From assembly GCA_963768945.1 (NCBI GenBank), contig CAVYJW010000003.1:1860001-1924000 (forward strand): a stretch of DNA of 64,000 nt, read 5' to 3'. Position 1 is the stretch's first letter; each line of letters starts with the position of its first letter. The notes beneath the pieces were generated by a model. It was not told where the DNA came from. It saw only the letters and a list, made by a program, of their open reading frames with translations, and searched no databases. Below, piece by piece: positions 8,435 through 17,508 of this stretch. The position numbers and the translations under genes are program-made. Source of the stretch: RYN-230 sp963768945. Its GTDB lineage: Bacteria > Actinomycetota > Actinomycetes > Streptosporangiales > Streptosporangiaceae.

Positions 8435-9958
8435 ATGGCGGTCAACGAGCAAGCGGCACCGCTCAGCGAGGACGAACAAACGCTGCACCAGCTGGGCTAC
8501 GCGCAGGAATTGCGGCGGCGGATGTCCGGCTTCTCCAACTTCGCAGTCTCGTTCACGATCATCTCGATCCTGTCCGGCTGCCTGACCCTGTACGGGTTCG
8601 GCATGCTCACCGGCGGTCCGGCAGTGATCGTCTGGGGCTGGCCGTTCGTGGGGATCATGACCCTGTTCGTCGGCCTCTCGATGGCCGAGGTGTGCTCCAG
8701 CTTCCCCACCGCGGGCGGGCTGTACTACTGGTCGGCCAAGCTGGCCCGCCGCAACGGGGCGGCCTGGTCCTGGTTCACCGGCTGGTTCAACTTCCTGGGC
8801 CAGGTCGCGGTCACCGCGGGCATCGACTTCGGCGCCTCGTTCTTCATCCACGCGTTCCTCACGCTGGCATTCAACCTGAGCGCGGCGCACTGGATCACGG
8901 TGGTCATCTATGCGGTCGTGCTGGGTGTGCACGGCATGCTGAACCAGTTCGGGATCCGGCTGGTCGCGCTGCTCAACGACATCAGCGTGTGGTGGCACCT
9001 CCTCGGCGTGCTGATCATCGTCGCCGTGCTGGCCTTCGCCCCGTCGCACCACCAGCCGGCCAGCTTTGTCTTCGGGCACTTCAACAACGGGACCGGCCTG
9101 GTCGTCAGCTCCTTCTACATCGTCTTGATCGGCCTGCTCCTGGCGCAGTACACGTTCACCGGTTACGACGCCTCAGCGCACATGACCGAGGAAACGCACA
9201 AGGCCGCGACCGCAGGCCCGCGTGGCATCGTGATGTCGATCGTGGTCTCGCTGTTCGCCGGGTGGGTGCTGCTGATCGGGGTCACGTTCGCCATCCAGCA
9301 CTACGCTAGCGAGTCGGTTGCCCCTGTGCCGCCGGCCCAGATTTTCGTCGACGCGATCGGGCGAACGGGCGCAGAGCTGCTGCTGCTGATCGTGATCGGT
9401 GCCCAGCTGTTCTGCGGGATGTCGTCGGTCACCGCCAACTCCCGGATGATCTACGCGTTCTCCCGGGACGGCGCGCTGCCGTTCTCGAACTTCTGGCACC
9501 GGGTGAACCACCGCACCCGGACCCCGACCAACGCGATCTGGCTCGCCGCCGTCGGCGCGCTCATCCTGGGACTGCCTTATCTGTGGAACTATGCCGCCTA
9601 CGCGGCAGTGACCTCCATCGCCGTCATCGGCCTGTACATCGCGTATGTAACGCCCACCTTCCTGCGGCTGCGCCGGGGCGAGACCTTCCAGCGCGGGCCA
9701 TGGCACCTGGGCCGGTGGAGCTATGTGGTCGGCTGGATCGCCGTCACCTGGGTGGTGATCATCACGATCCTGTTCATGCTGCCGCAGGTCGGCCCGATCA
9801 CCTGGACCACGTTCAACTACGCCGTGTTCGCGGTGCTCGCCGTCATCGGCTTCGCTGGCATCTACTGGCTCGTGTCCGCCCGCAAGTGGTTCACCGGGCC
9901 GCGCGTCCAGGGGACGCCGGAGGAACTGGCTGCGATCGAGCAGGAACTGGCCGGCTGA
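8435..9958 (+). CDS. APC-superfamily amino acid/amine permease
   Basis: 507 aa with about 12 predicted membrane helices. The N-terminus LGYAQELRRRMSGFSNFAVS and TM1 (FTIISILSGCLTLYGFGM) are typical of the amino acid/choline (ACT) branch of APC transporters. The FTGYDASAHMTEETH segment after TM6 is a hallmark of GABA/choline/ethanolamine-type permeases. It heads a co-directional cluster with a glutamine-synthetase-like ligase, aldehyde dehydrogenase, SDR and amidotransferase, so the substrate is probably an amine that is then gamma-glutamylated. Ethanolamine, GABA or a polyamine cannot be told apart from sequence alone. A ribosome binding site (CCAGGAG) precedes the ATG. Confidence 0.9.
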   Translation: MAVNEQAAPLSEDEQTLHQLGYAQELRRRMSGFSNFAVSFTIISILSGCLTLYGFGMLTGGPAVIVWGWPFVGIMTLFVGLSMAEVCSSFPTAGGLYYWSAKLARRNGAAWSWFTGWFNFLGQVAVTAGIDFGASFFIHAFLTLAFNLSAAHWITVVIYAVVLGVHGMLNQFGIRLVALLNDISVWWHLLGVLIIVAVLAFAPSHHQPASFVFGHFNNGTGLVVSSFYIVLIGLLLAQYTFTGYDASAHMTEETHKAATAGPRGIVMSIVVSLFAGWVLLIGVTFAIQHYASESVAPVPPAQIFVDAIGRTGAELLLLIVIGAQLFCGMSSVTANSRMIYAFSRDGALPFSNFWHRVNHRTRTPTNAIWLAAVGALILGLPYLWNYAAYAAVTSIAVIGLYIAYVTPTFLRLRRGETFQRGPWHLGRWSYVVGWIAVTWVVIITILFMLPQVGPITWTTFNYAVFAVLAVIGFAGIYWLVSARKWFTGPRVQGTPEELAAIEQELAG

Positions 9959-10087
9959 CCCTGCGGCGTGCTCAGCGCCGCGCTATTCGTTACACCGGGC
10001 CGGGTGCGGGCTACCTGGCCCGGCCGGACTGGATCAAACCGGACTGGGTAGCACGTAGGCAGACCGGCACGCGGAGACTGGAGGCTC

Positions 10088-11479
10088 ATGGAGAAGCAGC
10101 GCGGTGCGACCGCCCATACCCGGCGCCGCGGGATGCTCACACTCGAGCGACTCCGGGTCGAGGTGAGCGAGGGCAATATCGACACGGTCGTCGTCGCCTT
10201 CACCGATATGCAGGGACGCCTGCAGGGCAAGCGGCTCGCCGCGGAGTTCTTCCTGGATGATGTGGTCGGCAGCGTCATCGAGGGATGTAACTACCTGCTC
10301 GCGGTGGACGTGGAGATGAACACCGTGGACGGGTACGCGATGTCGTCCTGGCAGACCGGCTACGGGGACTTCGTGATGGTGCCTGACATGAGCACGCTGC
10401 GCCGGGTGCCCTGGCAGGAAGCCACCGCGATGGTCATCGCCGATCTCACCTGGCACGACGGGACGCCCGTGGTGGCCTCCCCGAGGCAGATCCTGAAGGC
10501 GCAGACCGACCGGCTGGCCGAGCGTGGCCTGCAGGCCATGGCCGGCACCGAGCTGGAGTTCGTGGTGTACAACGACTCCTACGCCGCCGCGCAGGCCGCC
10601 GGATACCGCGATCTGACCCCGGCCAACTCCTACAACGTGGACTACTCGATCCTGGGCACCGCGCGGATCGAGCCGCTGCTGCGCAAGCTCCGTAACGACA
10701 TGGCCGGGGCCGGACTCCAGGTGGAGTCGGCCAAGGGCGAGTGCAACCTGGGCCAGCACGAGATCGCCTTCCGGTACGCCGAGGCCGTGGCCACGTGCGA
10801 CAACCACTCGATCTACAAGACCGGATCCAAGGAGATCGCCGACTCCGCCGGCATGAGTATCACGTTCATGGCCAAGCCCAACGCGCGGGAAGGAAACTCC
10901 TGCCACATCCACCTGTCGGTCCGTGAGGACGACGGGACCCCGGTGATGGCCGGGGACGGGCCGCATGGGCTGTCCGCGTTCGGCGAGCACTTCATCGCGG
11001 GCCAACTCGCCGTGCTGCCCGAACTGGTGCTGTGGCACGCGCCGAACATCAACTCCTACAAGCGCTACGTGCCGGGCAGCTTCGCGCCGACCGCGGTCCG
11101 GTGGGGCGTGGACAACCGGACCTGCGCGATGCGGCTGGTCGGGCACGGCGCCGGGCTCCGGGTGGAGAACCGGGTCCCGGGCGGCGACGTGAACCCCTAC
11201 CTGGCCGTCGCGGCCATGATCGCGGCGGGATTGCACGGGGTGGACCGGGAGCTGCCGCTGGAGGAGGCGTTCGAGGGGAACGCCTACACGGCGGAGGGCG
11301 GCCGGGTACCGTCCACCCTCCGCGACGCGCTGGACCTGTGGCTCAAGAGCGAACTGGCCCGCGAGGCGTTCGGCAGCGACGTGGTCGAGCACTATGCCAA
11401 CGCGGCCCGGGTGGAGATCGCGGCGTTCGACGCCGCGGTCACCGACTGGGAACTGACCAGGGGCTTCGAGCGGCTATAG
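10088..11479 (+). CDS. Glutamine synthetase-like gamma-glutamyl-amine ligase (GlnA4/PuuA type)
   Basis: 463 aa in the glutamine synthetase superfamily; it likely ligates glutamate to an amine using ATP. The active-site blocks are modified relative to true GlnA: GTELEFVVYND, ESAKGECNLGQHEIAF, EGNSCHIHLSVREDDG in place of SGMHVHQS, YVPGSFAPTAVRWGVDNRTC and VENRVPGGDVNPYLAVAAM. No adenylylation site of the GlnA type is seen. The neighbours form a catabolic set, which fits gamma-glutamylation as a first step rather than ammonium assimilation. Streptomyces GlnA4 (gamma-glutamylethanolamide synthetase) is the closest known analogue by context. The true substrate is not determined. Confidence 0.87.
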   Translation: MEKQRGATAHTRRRGMLTLERLRVEVSEGNIDTVVVAFTDMQGRLQGKRLAAEFFLDDVVGSVIEGCNYLLAVDVEMNTVDGYAMSSWQTGYGDFVMVPDMSTLRRVPWQEATAMVIADLTWHDGTPVVASPRQILKAQTDRLAERGLQAMAGTELEFVVYNDSYAAAQAAGYRDLTPANSYNVDYSILGTARIEPLLRKLRNDMAGAGLQVESAKGECNLGQHEIAFRYAEAVATCDNHSIYKTGSKEIADSAGMSITFMAKPNAREGNSCHIHLSVREDDGTPVMAGDGPHGLSAFGEHFIAGQLAVLPELVLWHAPNINSYKRYVPGSFAPTAVRWGVDNRTCAMRLVGHGAGLRVENRVPGGDVNPYLAVAAMIAAGLHGVDRELPLEEAFEGNAYTAEGGRVPSTLRDALDLWLKSELAREAFGSDVVEHYANAARVEIAAFDAAVTDWELTRGFERL

Positions 11480-11517
11480 GCCGGGCCGGATCCGCACGCG
11501 AGGAGACTGGAACAGGC

Positions 11518-12879
11518 ATGTCCACGTTCACCGTTGTCAACCCGGCCACCGAGGAGACGGTGGCTGCGGTCCCGTCCTGCTCGGCGGAGCAGGCTGATCA
11601 AGCCGTCGCCCGGGCGGTGGCCGCGCAGGCCGCCTGGCGGGCGGTGACCCCCGGGGACCGGGCCGCCCTGCTGCGCGGCTTCGCCGAGGTGGTGGACAGC
11701 CACGTCGAGGAACTCGCCCAGCTGGAGGTGGCCTGCTCGGGCCACCCGGTCGGGCAGGCCCGGTGGGAGGCGGGCAACGTCCGGGACGTGCTGCGCTACT
11801 ACTCCGCCGCCCCGGAACGCCTCACCGGCCAGCAGATCCCGGTGCCGGGCGGCCTCGACGTCACGTTCAAGGAGCCGGTCGGCATCGTCGGGCTGATCGT
11901 GCCGTGGAACTTCCCCATGCCGATCCTGGGCTGGGGGCTGGCGCCCGCCCTGGCCGCCGGCAACCCGGTGATCGCCAAGCCTGCGGAGCGCACCCCGCTC
12001 ACCGCGATCCGGATCGGCGAGCTGGCCCTGGAGGCCGGGCTGCCGGAGGGCGTTTTCCAGGTGCTGCCGGGCAAGGGCTCGGTGGTGGGCCAGCGGCTGG
12101 TGGACCACGAACTGGTCCGCAAGATCGTCTTCACCGGGTCAACCGAGGTGGGCAGCAAGCTGATGGCCGACTGCGCCCGCCAGGTGAAGCGGGTCACCCT
12201 GGAGCTGGGCGGCAAGAGCGCCAATATCGTGTTCGCCGACGCCGACCTGGAACGGGCCGCGGCCACCGCGCCGTACGCCGTGTTCGACAACGCAGGGCAG
12301 GACTGCTGCGCGCGGTCGCGGATCCTGGTCCAGCGCGGCGTGTTCGACCGGTTCATGGAGCTCTTGGAGCCTGCCGTGAAGAGCGTGGTAGTGGGAGATC
12401 CCGCGGACTCCGCCACCGAGATGGGCCCGCTGATCACGGCCGAGCACCGCGCCCGGGTCGCCTCGTACGTCCCGGAGGACGCCCCGGTGGCGTTCCGCGG
12501 CAGCGCCCCGGCCGGGCCGGGCTTCTGGTTCCCGCCCACCGTGCTCGCCCCGGTCGCCGCGGACGACCCCGCGTTCACTGAGGAGGTGTTCGGGCCGGTC
12601 GTGGCCGTCGTCCCGGTGGAGGACGAGGCGGAGGCCATCTCGGTCGCGAACAACACGCCGTACGGGCTGTCCGGGTCCATCTGGACCGAGAACCTCGGGC
12701 GGGCACTGCGGGTGGCCCGGGCGGTGGAGACCGGGAACCTGTCGGTGAACTCGCACGCCTCCGTCCGGTACTGGACCCCGTTCGGCGGGTTCAAGCAGTC
12801 GGGGCTGGGCCGCGAACTCGGCCCGGACGCGCTGGACGCGTTCACCGAAGTCAAGAACGTGTTCATCGCGACGGACTAG
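11518..12879 (+). CDS. NAD(P)-dependent aldehyde dehydrogenase
   Basis: 453 aa, ALDH superfamily. Visible motifs are IVPWNFPMPILGWGLAPALA, the nucleotide-binding FTGSTEVGSKLM, the general base Glu in VTLELGGKSAN, the catalytic Cys in NAGQDCCARSR and the C-terminal PFGGFKQSGLGREL. The start is the ATG at 11518, 38 bp after the ligase stop and preceded by GAGGAGACTGG; the frame is open further upstream but only as a shadow of the ligase gene. In this operon it would oxidise a gamma-glutamyl aldehyde to the acid before the amidotransferase-like hydrolase acts. The tandem Cys-Cys at the active site is common in the family. Confidence 0.92.
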   Translation: MSTFTVVNPATEETVAAVPSCSAEQADQAVARAVAAQAAWRAVTPGDRAALLRGFAEVVDSHVEELAQLEVACSGHPVGQARWEAGNVRDVLRYYSAAPERLTGQQIPVPGGLDVTFKEPVGIVGLIVPWNFPMPILGWGLAPALAAGNPVIAKPAERTPLTAIRIGELALEAGLPEGVFQVLPGKGSVVGQRLVDHELVRKIVFTGSTEVGSKLMADCARQVKRVTLELGGKSANIVFADADLERAAATAPYAVFDNAGQDCCARSRILVQRGVFDRFMELLEPAVKSVVVGDPADSATEMGPLITAEHRARVASYVPEDAPVAFRGSAPAGPGFWFPPTVLAPVAADDPAFTEEVFGPVVAVVPVEDEAEAISVANNTPYGLSGSIWTENLGRALRVARAVETGNLSVNSHASVRYWTPFGGFKQSGLGRELGPDALDAFTEVKNVFIATD

Positions 12880-12894
12880 CCCGCACGGATCAGT

Positions 12895-12958
12895 CGCGAC
12901 TGGCTGGCACGAAGGGGCTGGCACTGCGGGGCTGGCACTGCGGGGCCGGCACTGACTA
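12895..12958. repeat. Short GC-rich tandem repeat between ALDH and SDR genes
   Basis: Three to four imperfect copies of a GGCTGGCACTGCGGG-like unit fill most of the 99-bp gap before the SDR ribosome binding site (GAAAGGACGGGG). No gene is visible. Confidence 0.5.
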
Positions 12959-12978
12959 CGAAAGGACGGGGCACGCAC

Positions 12979-13758
12979 ATGCAGCGCCTGAAGGATCGAA
13001 TCGCCGTGATCACCGGCGCGGGCGGCGGCATCGGGCTGGCCAGCACACGCCGGCTGGCCGCCGAGGGAGCCACCGTGGTGGCGGTGGACGTGGACGAGAC
13101 AGCGGGCAAGCGCGCCGCCGAGGAGGTCGGCGGCCTGTTCGTGCACGCCGACGTGACCGACCCCGGCGCGGTCCGCGAGATGTACCAGCAGGTGGTGGAC
13201 ATCTATGGGGCGGTGCACATTGCCTTCAATAACGCCGGTATCTCGCCACCGGACGACGATTCGATACTGACTACCGGCCTCGACGCCTGGCGCCGCGTCC
13301 AGGAGGTCAACCTGACCTCCGTCTACCTGTGCTGCAAGTACGTGATCCCGCACATGCAGTGCCAGGTCGCGGCGGGCGGGCCCGGCGGGTCGGTCATCAA
13401 CACCGCGTCGTTCGTGGCCACGCTGGGCGCGGCCACCTCCCAGATTTCCTACACCGCGTCCAAAGGCGGCGTGCTGGCGATGACCCGGGAACTCGGCGTG
13501 CAGTTCGCCCGGGAGGGCATCCGGGTCAACGCACTATCCCCCGGCCCGGTGAACACGCCGCTGCTGCGCGAGCTGTTCGCCACGGACCCCGAGCGGGCCG
13601 CACGGCGGCTGGTGCACGTGCCGATGGGCCGGTTCGCCGAGGCCGACGAGATTGCCGCCGCGGTCGCCTTCCTGGCCAGCGACGACGCGTCATTCATCAC
13701 CGCGTCCAACTTCCTCGTGGACGGCGGGATCTCCGGCGCGTACGTGACGCCACTGTGA
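12979..13758 (+). CDS. Short-chain dehydrogenase/reductase (SDR)
   Basis: 259 aa, classical SDR. The cofactor motif TGAGGGIGLA is near residue 13, NNAG follows near 89, and the catalytic Ser-Tyr-Lys is seen as NTASFVATLGAATSQISYTASKGG. An acidic residue after beta-2 (AVDVDE) predicts NAD(H) preference. It sits between the aldehyde dehydrogenase and the gamma-glutamyl hydrolase-like gene and overlaps the latter (GTGA). An alcohol dehydrogenase rather than an amine oxidase is what an amino-alcohol pathway would need: gamma-glutamylethanolamide to its aldehyde. That role is inferred from context; SDR substrates cannot be read from sequence. Confidence 0.9.
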   Translation: MQRLKDRIAVITGAGGGIGLASTRRLAAEGATVVAVDVDETAGKRAAEEVGGLFVHADVTDPGAVREMYQQVVDIYGAVHIAFNNAGISPPDDDSILTTGLDAWRRVQEVNLTSVYLCCKYVIPHMQCQVAAGGPGGSVINTASFVATLGAATSQISYTASKGGVLAMTRELGVQFAREGIRVNALSPGPVNTPLLRELFATDPERAARRLVHVPMGRFAEADEIAAAVAFLASDDASFITASNFLVDGGISGAYVTPL

Positions 13759-14504
13759 GCCCGCACCCCATGGCCCCCCACGTCGGCATCGGCACCTACG
13801 GGGAGCGCGCCCGGTGGGGCCCGTGGGACCGGCCCGCGGCGCTGCTGCCGATGAGCTACCCCGAGGCCGTGGCCGCAGCCGGGGGTGTCCCGGTCCTGCT
13901 CCCCCCGCTGCCGGGGATCGAGCAAGCGGTCAGCCGACTCGACGCGCTGGTGCTGTGCGGGGGTGGCGACATCGACCCGGCCGTCTACGGCGCCGATCCC
14001 CACCCGCTCACCGAGCGCGTGTACCCCGCCCGGGACCAGGCCGAGCGCGCCCTGCTGGCCACGGCCCTCGCGGCCGGGATTCCGGTCCTGGCCATCTGCC
14101 GGGGGCTGCAGATCGTCAACGTGTCCCATGGCGGCACGCTCCGCCAGCACCTGCCCGAGGACGTGGGCCACCACGGCCATGGCTCCGTACCGGGAACATA
14201 CGGCTCGCATCAGGTGCGGATCGCGGCGGACAGTGTGCTGGGCGGGATCCTCGGCCCTCCGGGGGTGGACGGCCAGGTGCGCGCGGTCGTGCCCACCTCC
14301 CATCATCAGGCCATCGGCCAGCTCGGCCCGGGGCTGGTCGCGACAGCCTGGGCCGACGACGGGACGATCGAAGCGGTGGAGCCGGGCCCCGCGGTCAGCG
14401 GCAGGACCGGGTTCCTCATCGCGGTGCAATGGCACCCGAAGGCCGGCGACGACCCGAGGCTGTTCGAGGCGCTGATCGGTGCTGGCCTGCTAGCCCGGGG
14501 GTAG
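13755..14504 (+). CDS. Class I glutamine amidotransferase-like gamma-glutamyl hydrolase (PuuD-like)
   Basis: 249 aa. The fold matches gamma-glutamyl-gamma-aminobutyrate hydrolases: LVLCGGGDIDPAVYG, nucleophile elbow LAICRGLQIVNV (C115) and catalytic His in AVQWHPKAGDDPRLFEALI (H227). The residue two after the His is normally Glu and completes the triad; here it is Lys229, which is odd. GTG start at 13755 overlaps the SDR stop as GTGA; ATG at 13770 is an alternative. The expected role is to cleave the gamma-glutamyl product into glutamate plus the amino acid, closing the pathway started by the ligase. Activity is uncertain because of the Lys. Confidence 0.85.
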   Translation: MSPHPMAPHVGIGTYGERARWGPWDRPAALLPMSYPEAVAAAGGVPVLLPPLPGIEQAVSRLDALVLCGGGDIDPAVYGADPHPLTERVYPARDQAERALLATALAAGIPVLAICRGLQIVNVSHGGTLRQHLPEDVGHHGHGSVPGTYGSHQVRIAADSVLGGILGPPGVDGQVRAVVPTSHHQAIGQLGPGLVATAWADDGTIEAVEPGPAVSGRTGFLIAVQWHPKAGDDPRLFEALIGAGLLARG

Positions 14505-14534
14505 GACCCCGGGGCTCACCGCGATGCTGGCCGG

Positions 14535-14645
14535 GGAGACGAACCCCCGGGCCTCCGCTCCCGGGCCCCCGGCCCTCCGCCCCCCGGGCCCCCGGCCCTC
14601 CGCCCCCCGGGCCCCCGGGTCCCCGGGCCCCCGGGCCCCCTGGAG
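14535..14645. repeat. Low-complexity C/G-rich repeat
   Basis: A degenerate run of CCGGGCCCCCGGCCCTCCGC-like units lies in the 241-bp gap between the amidotransferase stop and the ABC transporter start. It is strongly self-complementary and could act as a terminator or be a slippage hotspot. No gene is supported here. Confidence 0.6.
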
Positions 14646-14745
14646 CGTCGCCGACGCGGGGGAACACGCCGGCGTCGCGCACCCCCGTCGCCGGCGAGCC
14701 AGTCAGCGGGAAGCCCGCCCGTACCGAGCCTCTAGACTCGCCTGC

Positions 14746-15672
14746 GTGAGTACCGGACTCGCAGTCGAGATCACCCGCCTGGTCAAGAGCTATGGCCGGG
14801 TCTGCGCGGTGAACGGGCTCTCGCTGGAGGCCAGGCGGGCCGCCGTGACCGCCATCCTCGGCCCTAACGGAGCCGGGAAGACCACCACGATCGAGATCTG
14901 CGAGGGCTACCGGCGCCCCGACGACGGCGTGGTCCGGGTCCTCGGCCTCGACCCGGCCCGCGACGCACGGCAGCTCCGGCCGCAGGTCGGCGTGATGCTG
15001 CAGTCCGGCGGGATCCCCCCGGCCGCGCGGCCCGCCGAGTACCTGGGGGTGCTGGCCGCGTTCTACGCTCATCCGCTCGACCCGGCCATGCTGCTCGACC
15101 GGCTCGGCCTCAGCGGCAGCCGGCGCACCCCGTTCCGGCGGATGTCCGGCGGCCAGCAGCAGCGGCTCGCCCTGGCTGCCGCGGTGATCGGCCGCCCGGA
15201 GCTGGTGTTCCTCGACGAGCCCACCTCGGGCCTCGACCCGCAGGCGCGGCTCGCCACCTGGGAGCTGATCAGCAGCCTCCGGGCGGCCGGCGCAGCGGTC
15301 ATCCTGACCACGCACAACATGGATGAGGCGCAGCGGCTGGCGGACCAGGTCGCGGTGGTGGACCACGGGCAGCTGGTGGCCGAGGGCACCCCGGCCGACC
15401 TGACCGGCACCGCCGGGCAGCTGCGGTTCCGGGCCGAGCCGGGCCTGGACACCGACGGGCTGATGGCCGCCCTGCCGCCGGGCAGCGCGGCCAAGGAGTC
15501 CCCGGCTGGCCACTACATCGTGGAGGTGCACGACCGGGTGGACCCGCAACTCCTCGCGGCGGTGACCGCATGGTGCGCCGAGCACGGTGTACTGGCCCAG
15601 GATCTGCGCATCGAGAGCCGCACCCTGGAGGACGTGTTCCTCGAGCTGACCGGACGGGAGCTGCGCTCATGA
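14746..15672 (+). CDS. ABC transporter ATP-binding protein
   Basis: 308 aa DrrA/CcmA-type ATPase. Walker A is LGPNGAGKTTTIE (near residue 44), Q-loop VMLQSGG, signature RMSGGQQQRLALA, Walker B LVFLDEPTSGLDPQA and the switch His in ILTTHNMDEAQR. The C-terminal extension (about 230-308) is typical of exporters of the ABC-2 group. GTG start at 14746; the upstream open frame is low-complexity. It overlaps the permease gene by ATGA. An ABC-2 exporter next to ctaA is a conserved actinobacterial arrangement (Mycobacterium has ABC genes between the sufR and ctaA regions). The substrate is unknown. Confidence 0.93.
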   Translation: MSTGLAVEITRLVKSYGRVCAVNGLSLEARRAAVTAILGPNGAGKTTTIEICEGYRRPDDGVVRVLGLDPARDARQLRPQVGVMLQSGGIPPAARPAEYLGVLAAFYAHPLDPAMLLDRLGLSGSRRTPFRRMSGGQQQRLALAAAVIGRPELVFLDEPTSGLDPQARLATWELISSLRAAGAAVILTTHNMDEAQRLADQVAVVDHGQLVAEGTPADLTGTAGQLRFRAEPGLDTDGLMAALPPGSAAKESPAGHYIVEVHDRVDPQLLAAVTAWCAEHGVLAQDLRIESRTLEDVFLELTGRELRS

Positions 15673-16524
15673 CCGGTGTCAGCCCCGGGAGGGAACACGC
15701 CTCCGGCGCACCCCTCCTCGCCGGCGGGGGCGGCCCCGCGATGCGCACCGCCGACCCGGCGGCAGGGTGGCCCGCGCCGGACCCCGGCAGTGGCCCCCGG
15801 GCCCGGATGATCGCCGCACAGGCCGGGCTTGAGCTGCGCATCCTGGTCCGCAACGGCGAGCAGCTGCTGCTCACCCTGATCATCCCGGTCGCGCTGCTGG
15901 CCGGGTTCAGCCTGGAACACCTGATCAAGGGGACCCGCGTCAACTTCCTGGTCCCGGGCATCCTGGCCCTGGCGGTCATGTCCACCGCCTTCACCAGCCA
16001 GGCCATCGCGACTGGCTTCGAACGGCGCTACGGCGTGCTCAAGCGGCTCGGCTCCACCCCGCTGCGCCGGGACGGGCTGATCGCCGCGAAGACCGCGACC
16101 GTGCTCGTTGTCGAGCTGGGCCAGGCGATCGTGATCATCGCGGTGGGGCTGGCCCTCGGCTGGGCACCGAATGCCCGCCCGGCCGCCGCGGCGTGGACGG
16201 TGCCTGCTGCTGCTGGTGGGCACCGCCGCGTTCAGCGGGCTGGCCCTGCTGCTGGCGGGCACCCTGCGGGCCGAAGCCACGCTGGCCGCGGCCAACCTGG
16301 TCTACCTCGTCCTGCTCGGCGTGGGCGGAGTGATCTTCCCGCTGAGCAAGTTCCCGCCCGGCGCCCGGCCGGTGCTGCGCCTGCTGCCGTCCGGGGCGCT
16401 GTCCGACGGTCTGCACTCGGTGCTCCAGCAGGCGGGCGGGCTGCCCGTGCGTGACCTGGTCGTGCTGCTGGTGTGGGCCGTGATCGCGATCGGCGTGACG
16501 GCGCGGGTGTTCCGCTGGGAGTAG
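15669..16524 (+). CDS. ABC-2 type transporter permease (frameshifted)
   Basis: This is the membrane partner of the preceding ATPase. The N-terminal part (MTGVSPGREHASGAPL..., helix LLLTLIIPVALLAGFSLEHL, SRP-like GFERRYGVLKRLGSTPLRRD) is in the frame starting at 15669. After LALGWAPNARP that frame turns into nonsense, and the correct continuation (CLLLLVGTAAFSGLALLLAG, VGGVIFPLSKFPPGARPVLR, ending ITARVFRWE-like at 16524) is in the next frame. The break is near 16195-16205. Joined, the protein has six helices and normal length. A sequence error or a recent null mutation are both possible; other genes here show the same kind of break. Confidence 0.85.
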
Positions 16525-16531
16525 CGGACCC

Positions 16532-17470
16532 GTGACCCAGGCCAGGGCGCAGGCCGCACTCGGAGCCGCGCCGCCGGCGCTGCTCGTGCTGACCGGCGTG
16601 GTCTCGGTGCAGGTCGGGGCGGGCCTGGCCGCCCGGCTGTTCAGCCAGGTGCCGCCGGCCGCGGTGACCGGGCTGCGGCTGTGGACGGCCGCGCTGCTGC
16701 TCGCGGTCTTCGGCGCGCGCGGGCTGCATCGCGAGATCACCGGGCTCATCCGCAGGCGGGCCTGGACGGACGCGGCCGTGGTGGTGGCCTTCGGGCTCAC
16801 CTTGGCCGTCATGAACTACTCCATCTACCAGGCGTTCGCCCGCATCCCCCTGGGCGTCGCGGTGACCGTTGAATTTCTCGGGCCCCTGGCCGTGGCCGTG
16901 GCCGCGTCCCGGCGAGCCCTCGACCTGGCCTGGGTGGCGCTGGCCGGCGCCGGGGTCGCGCTGCTCAGCCAGGCAGGCGGCCCGGCACCCGCGGCCGGCG
17001 GTCACCGCACGGCCGCCGCCGCGGCCGGGCACGGGCTAGCCGGGCTCAACCTGGCCGGCCTGCTGTTCGCGCTGGCCGCGGCGGCTTCCTGGGCCGTCTA
17101 CATCCTGCTCAGCGCGGCCACCGGGCGGCGGTTCCCCGGGTCGTCCGGGCTGACCGTGGCCATGGGCGTCGCCGCGCTTGCGGTGACCCCGGCAGGCCTG
17201 CTTGCGGGCGGGCGCTCCCTGCTGCGGCCGGGGGTGCTGGGCACCGGGGTGGCCATCGGGCTACTGTCCTCGGTCATCCCGTACTCCCTGGAGCTGGAGA
17301 CCCTGCGCCGGGTCCCGGCCAAGGTGTTCGGGATCTGGATGAGCCTGGAACCTGCCGTCGCCGCCCTGGTCGGGCTGGTCATGCTCGGCCAGAGCCTCAG
17401 CCTGGCGGAGTGGGCCGCCATCGGGTGCGTCACGGTGGCCTCCGCCGGTGCCGCCCTGTCCGTCAAGTAG
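16532..17470 (+). CDS. EamA/RhtA-type drug/metabolite exporter
   Basis: 312 aa with about 10 membrane helices in two EamA repeats. The first repeat contains LRLWTAALLLAVFGARGL and LGVAVTVEFLGPLAVAVAAS, a block typical of the RhtA threonine/homoserine exporter branch. The second includes VIPYSLELETLRRVPAKVFG and IWMSLEPAVAALVGLVMLGQ. GTG start at 16532, 7 bp after the ABC permease stop, so it may be in the same transcript. The substrate is not determinable; amino acids are likely for this branch. Confidence 0.92.
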   Translation: MTQARAQAALGAAPPALLVLTGVVSVQVGAGLAARLFSQVPPAAVTGLRLWTAALLLAVFGARGLHREITGLIRRRAWTDAAVVVAFGLTLAVMNYSIYQAFARIPLGVAVTVEFLGPLAVAVAASRRALDLAWVALAGAGVALLSQAGGPAPAAGGHRTAAAAAGHGLAGLNLAGLLFALAAAASWAVYILLSAATGRRFPGSSGLTVAMGVAALAVTPAGLLAGGRSLLRPGVLGTGVAIGLLSSVIPYSLELETLRRVPAKVFGIWMSLEPAVAALVGLVMLGQSLSLAEWAAIGCVTVASAGAALSVK

Positions 17471-17508
17471 CGGGCCACGGGGTGCACCGCAGGCATCGCG
17501 CTTCTACG

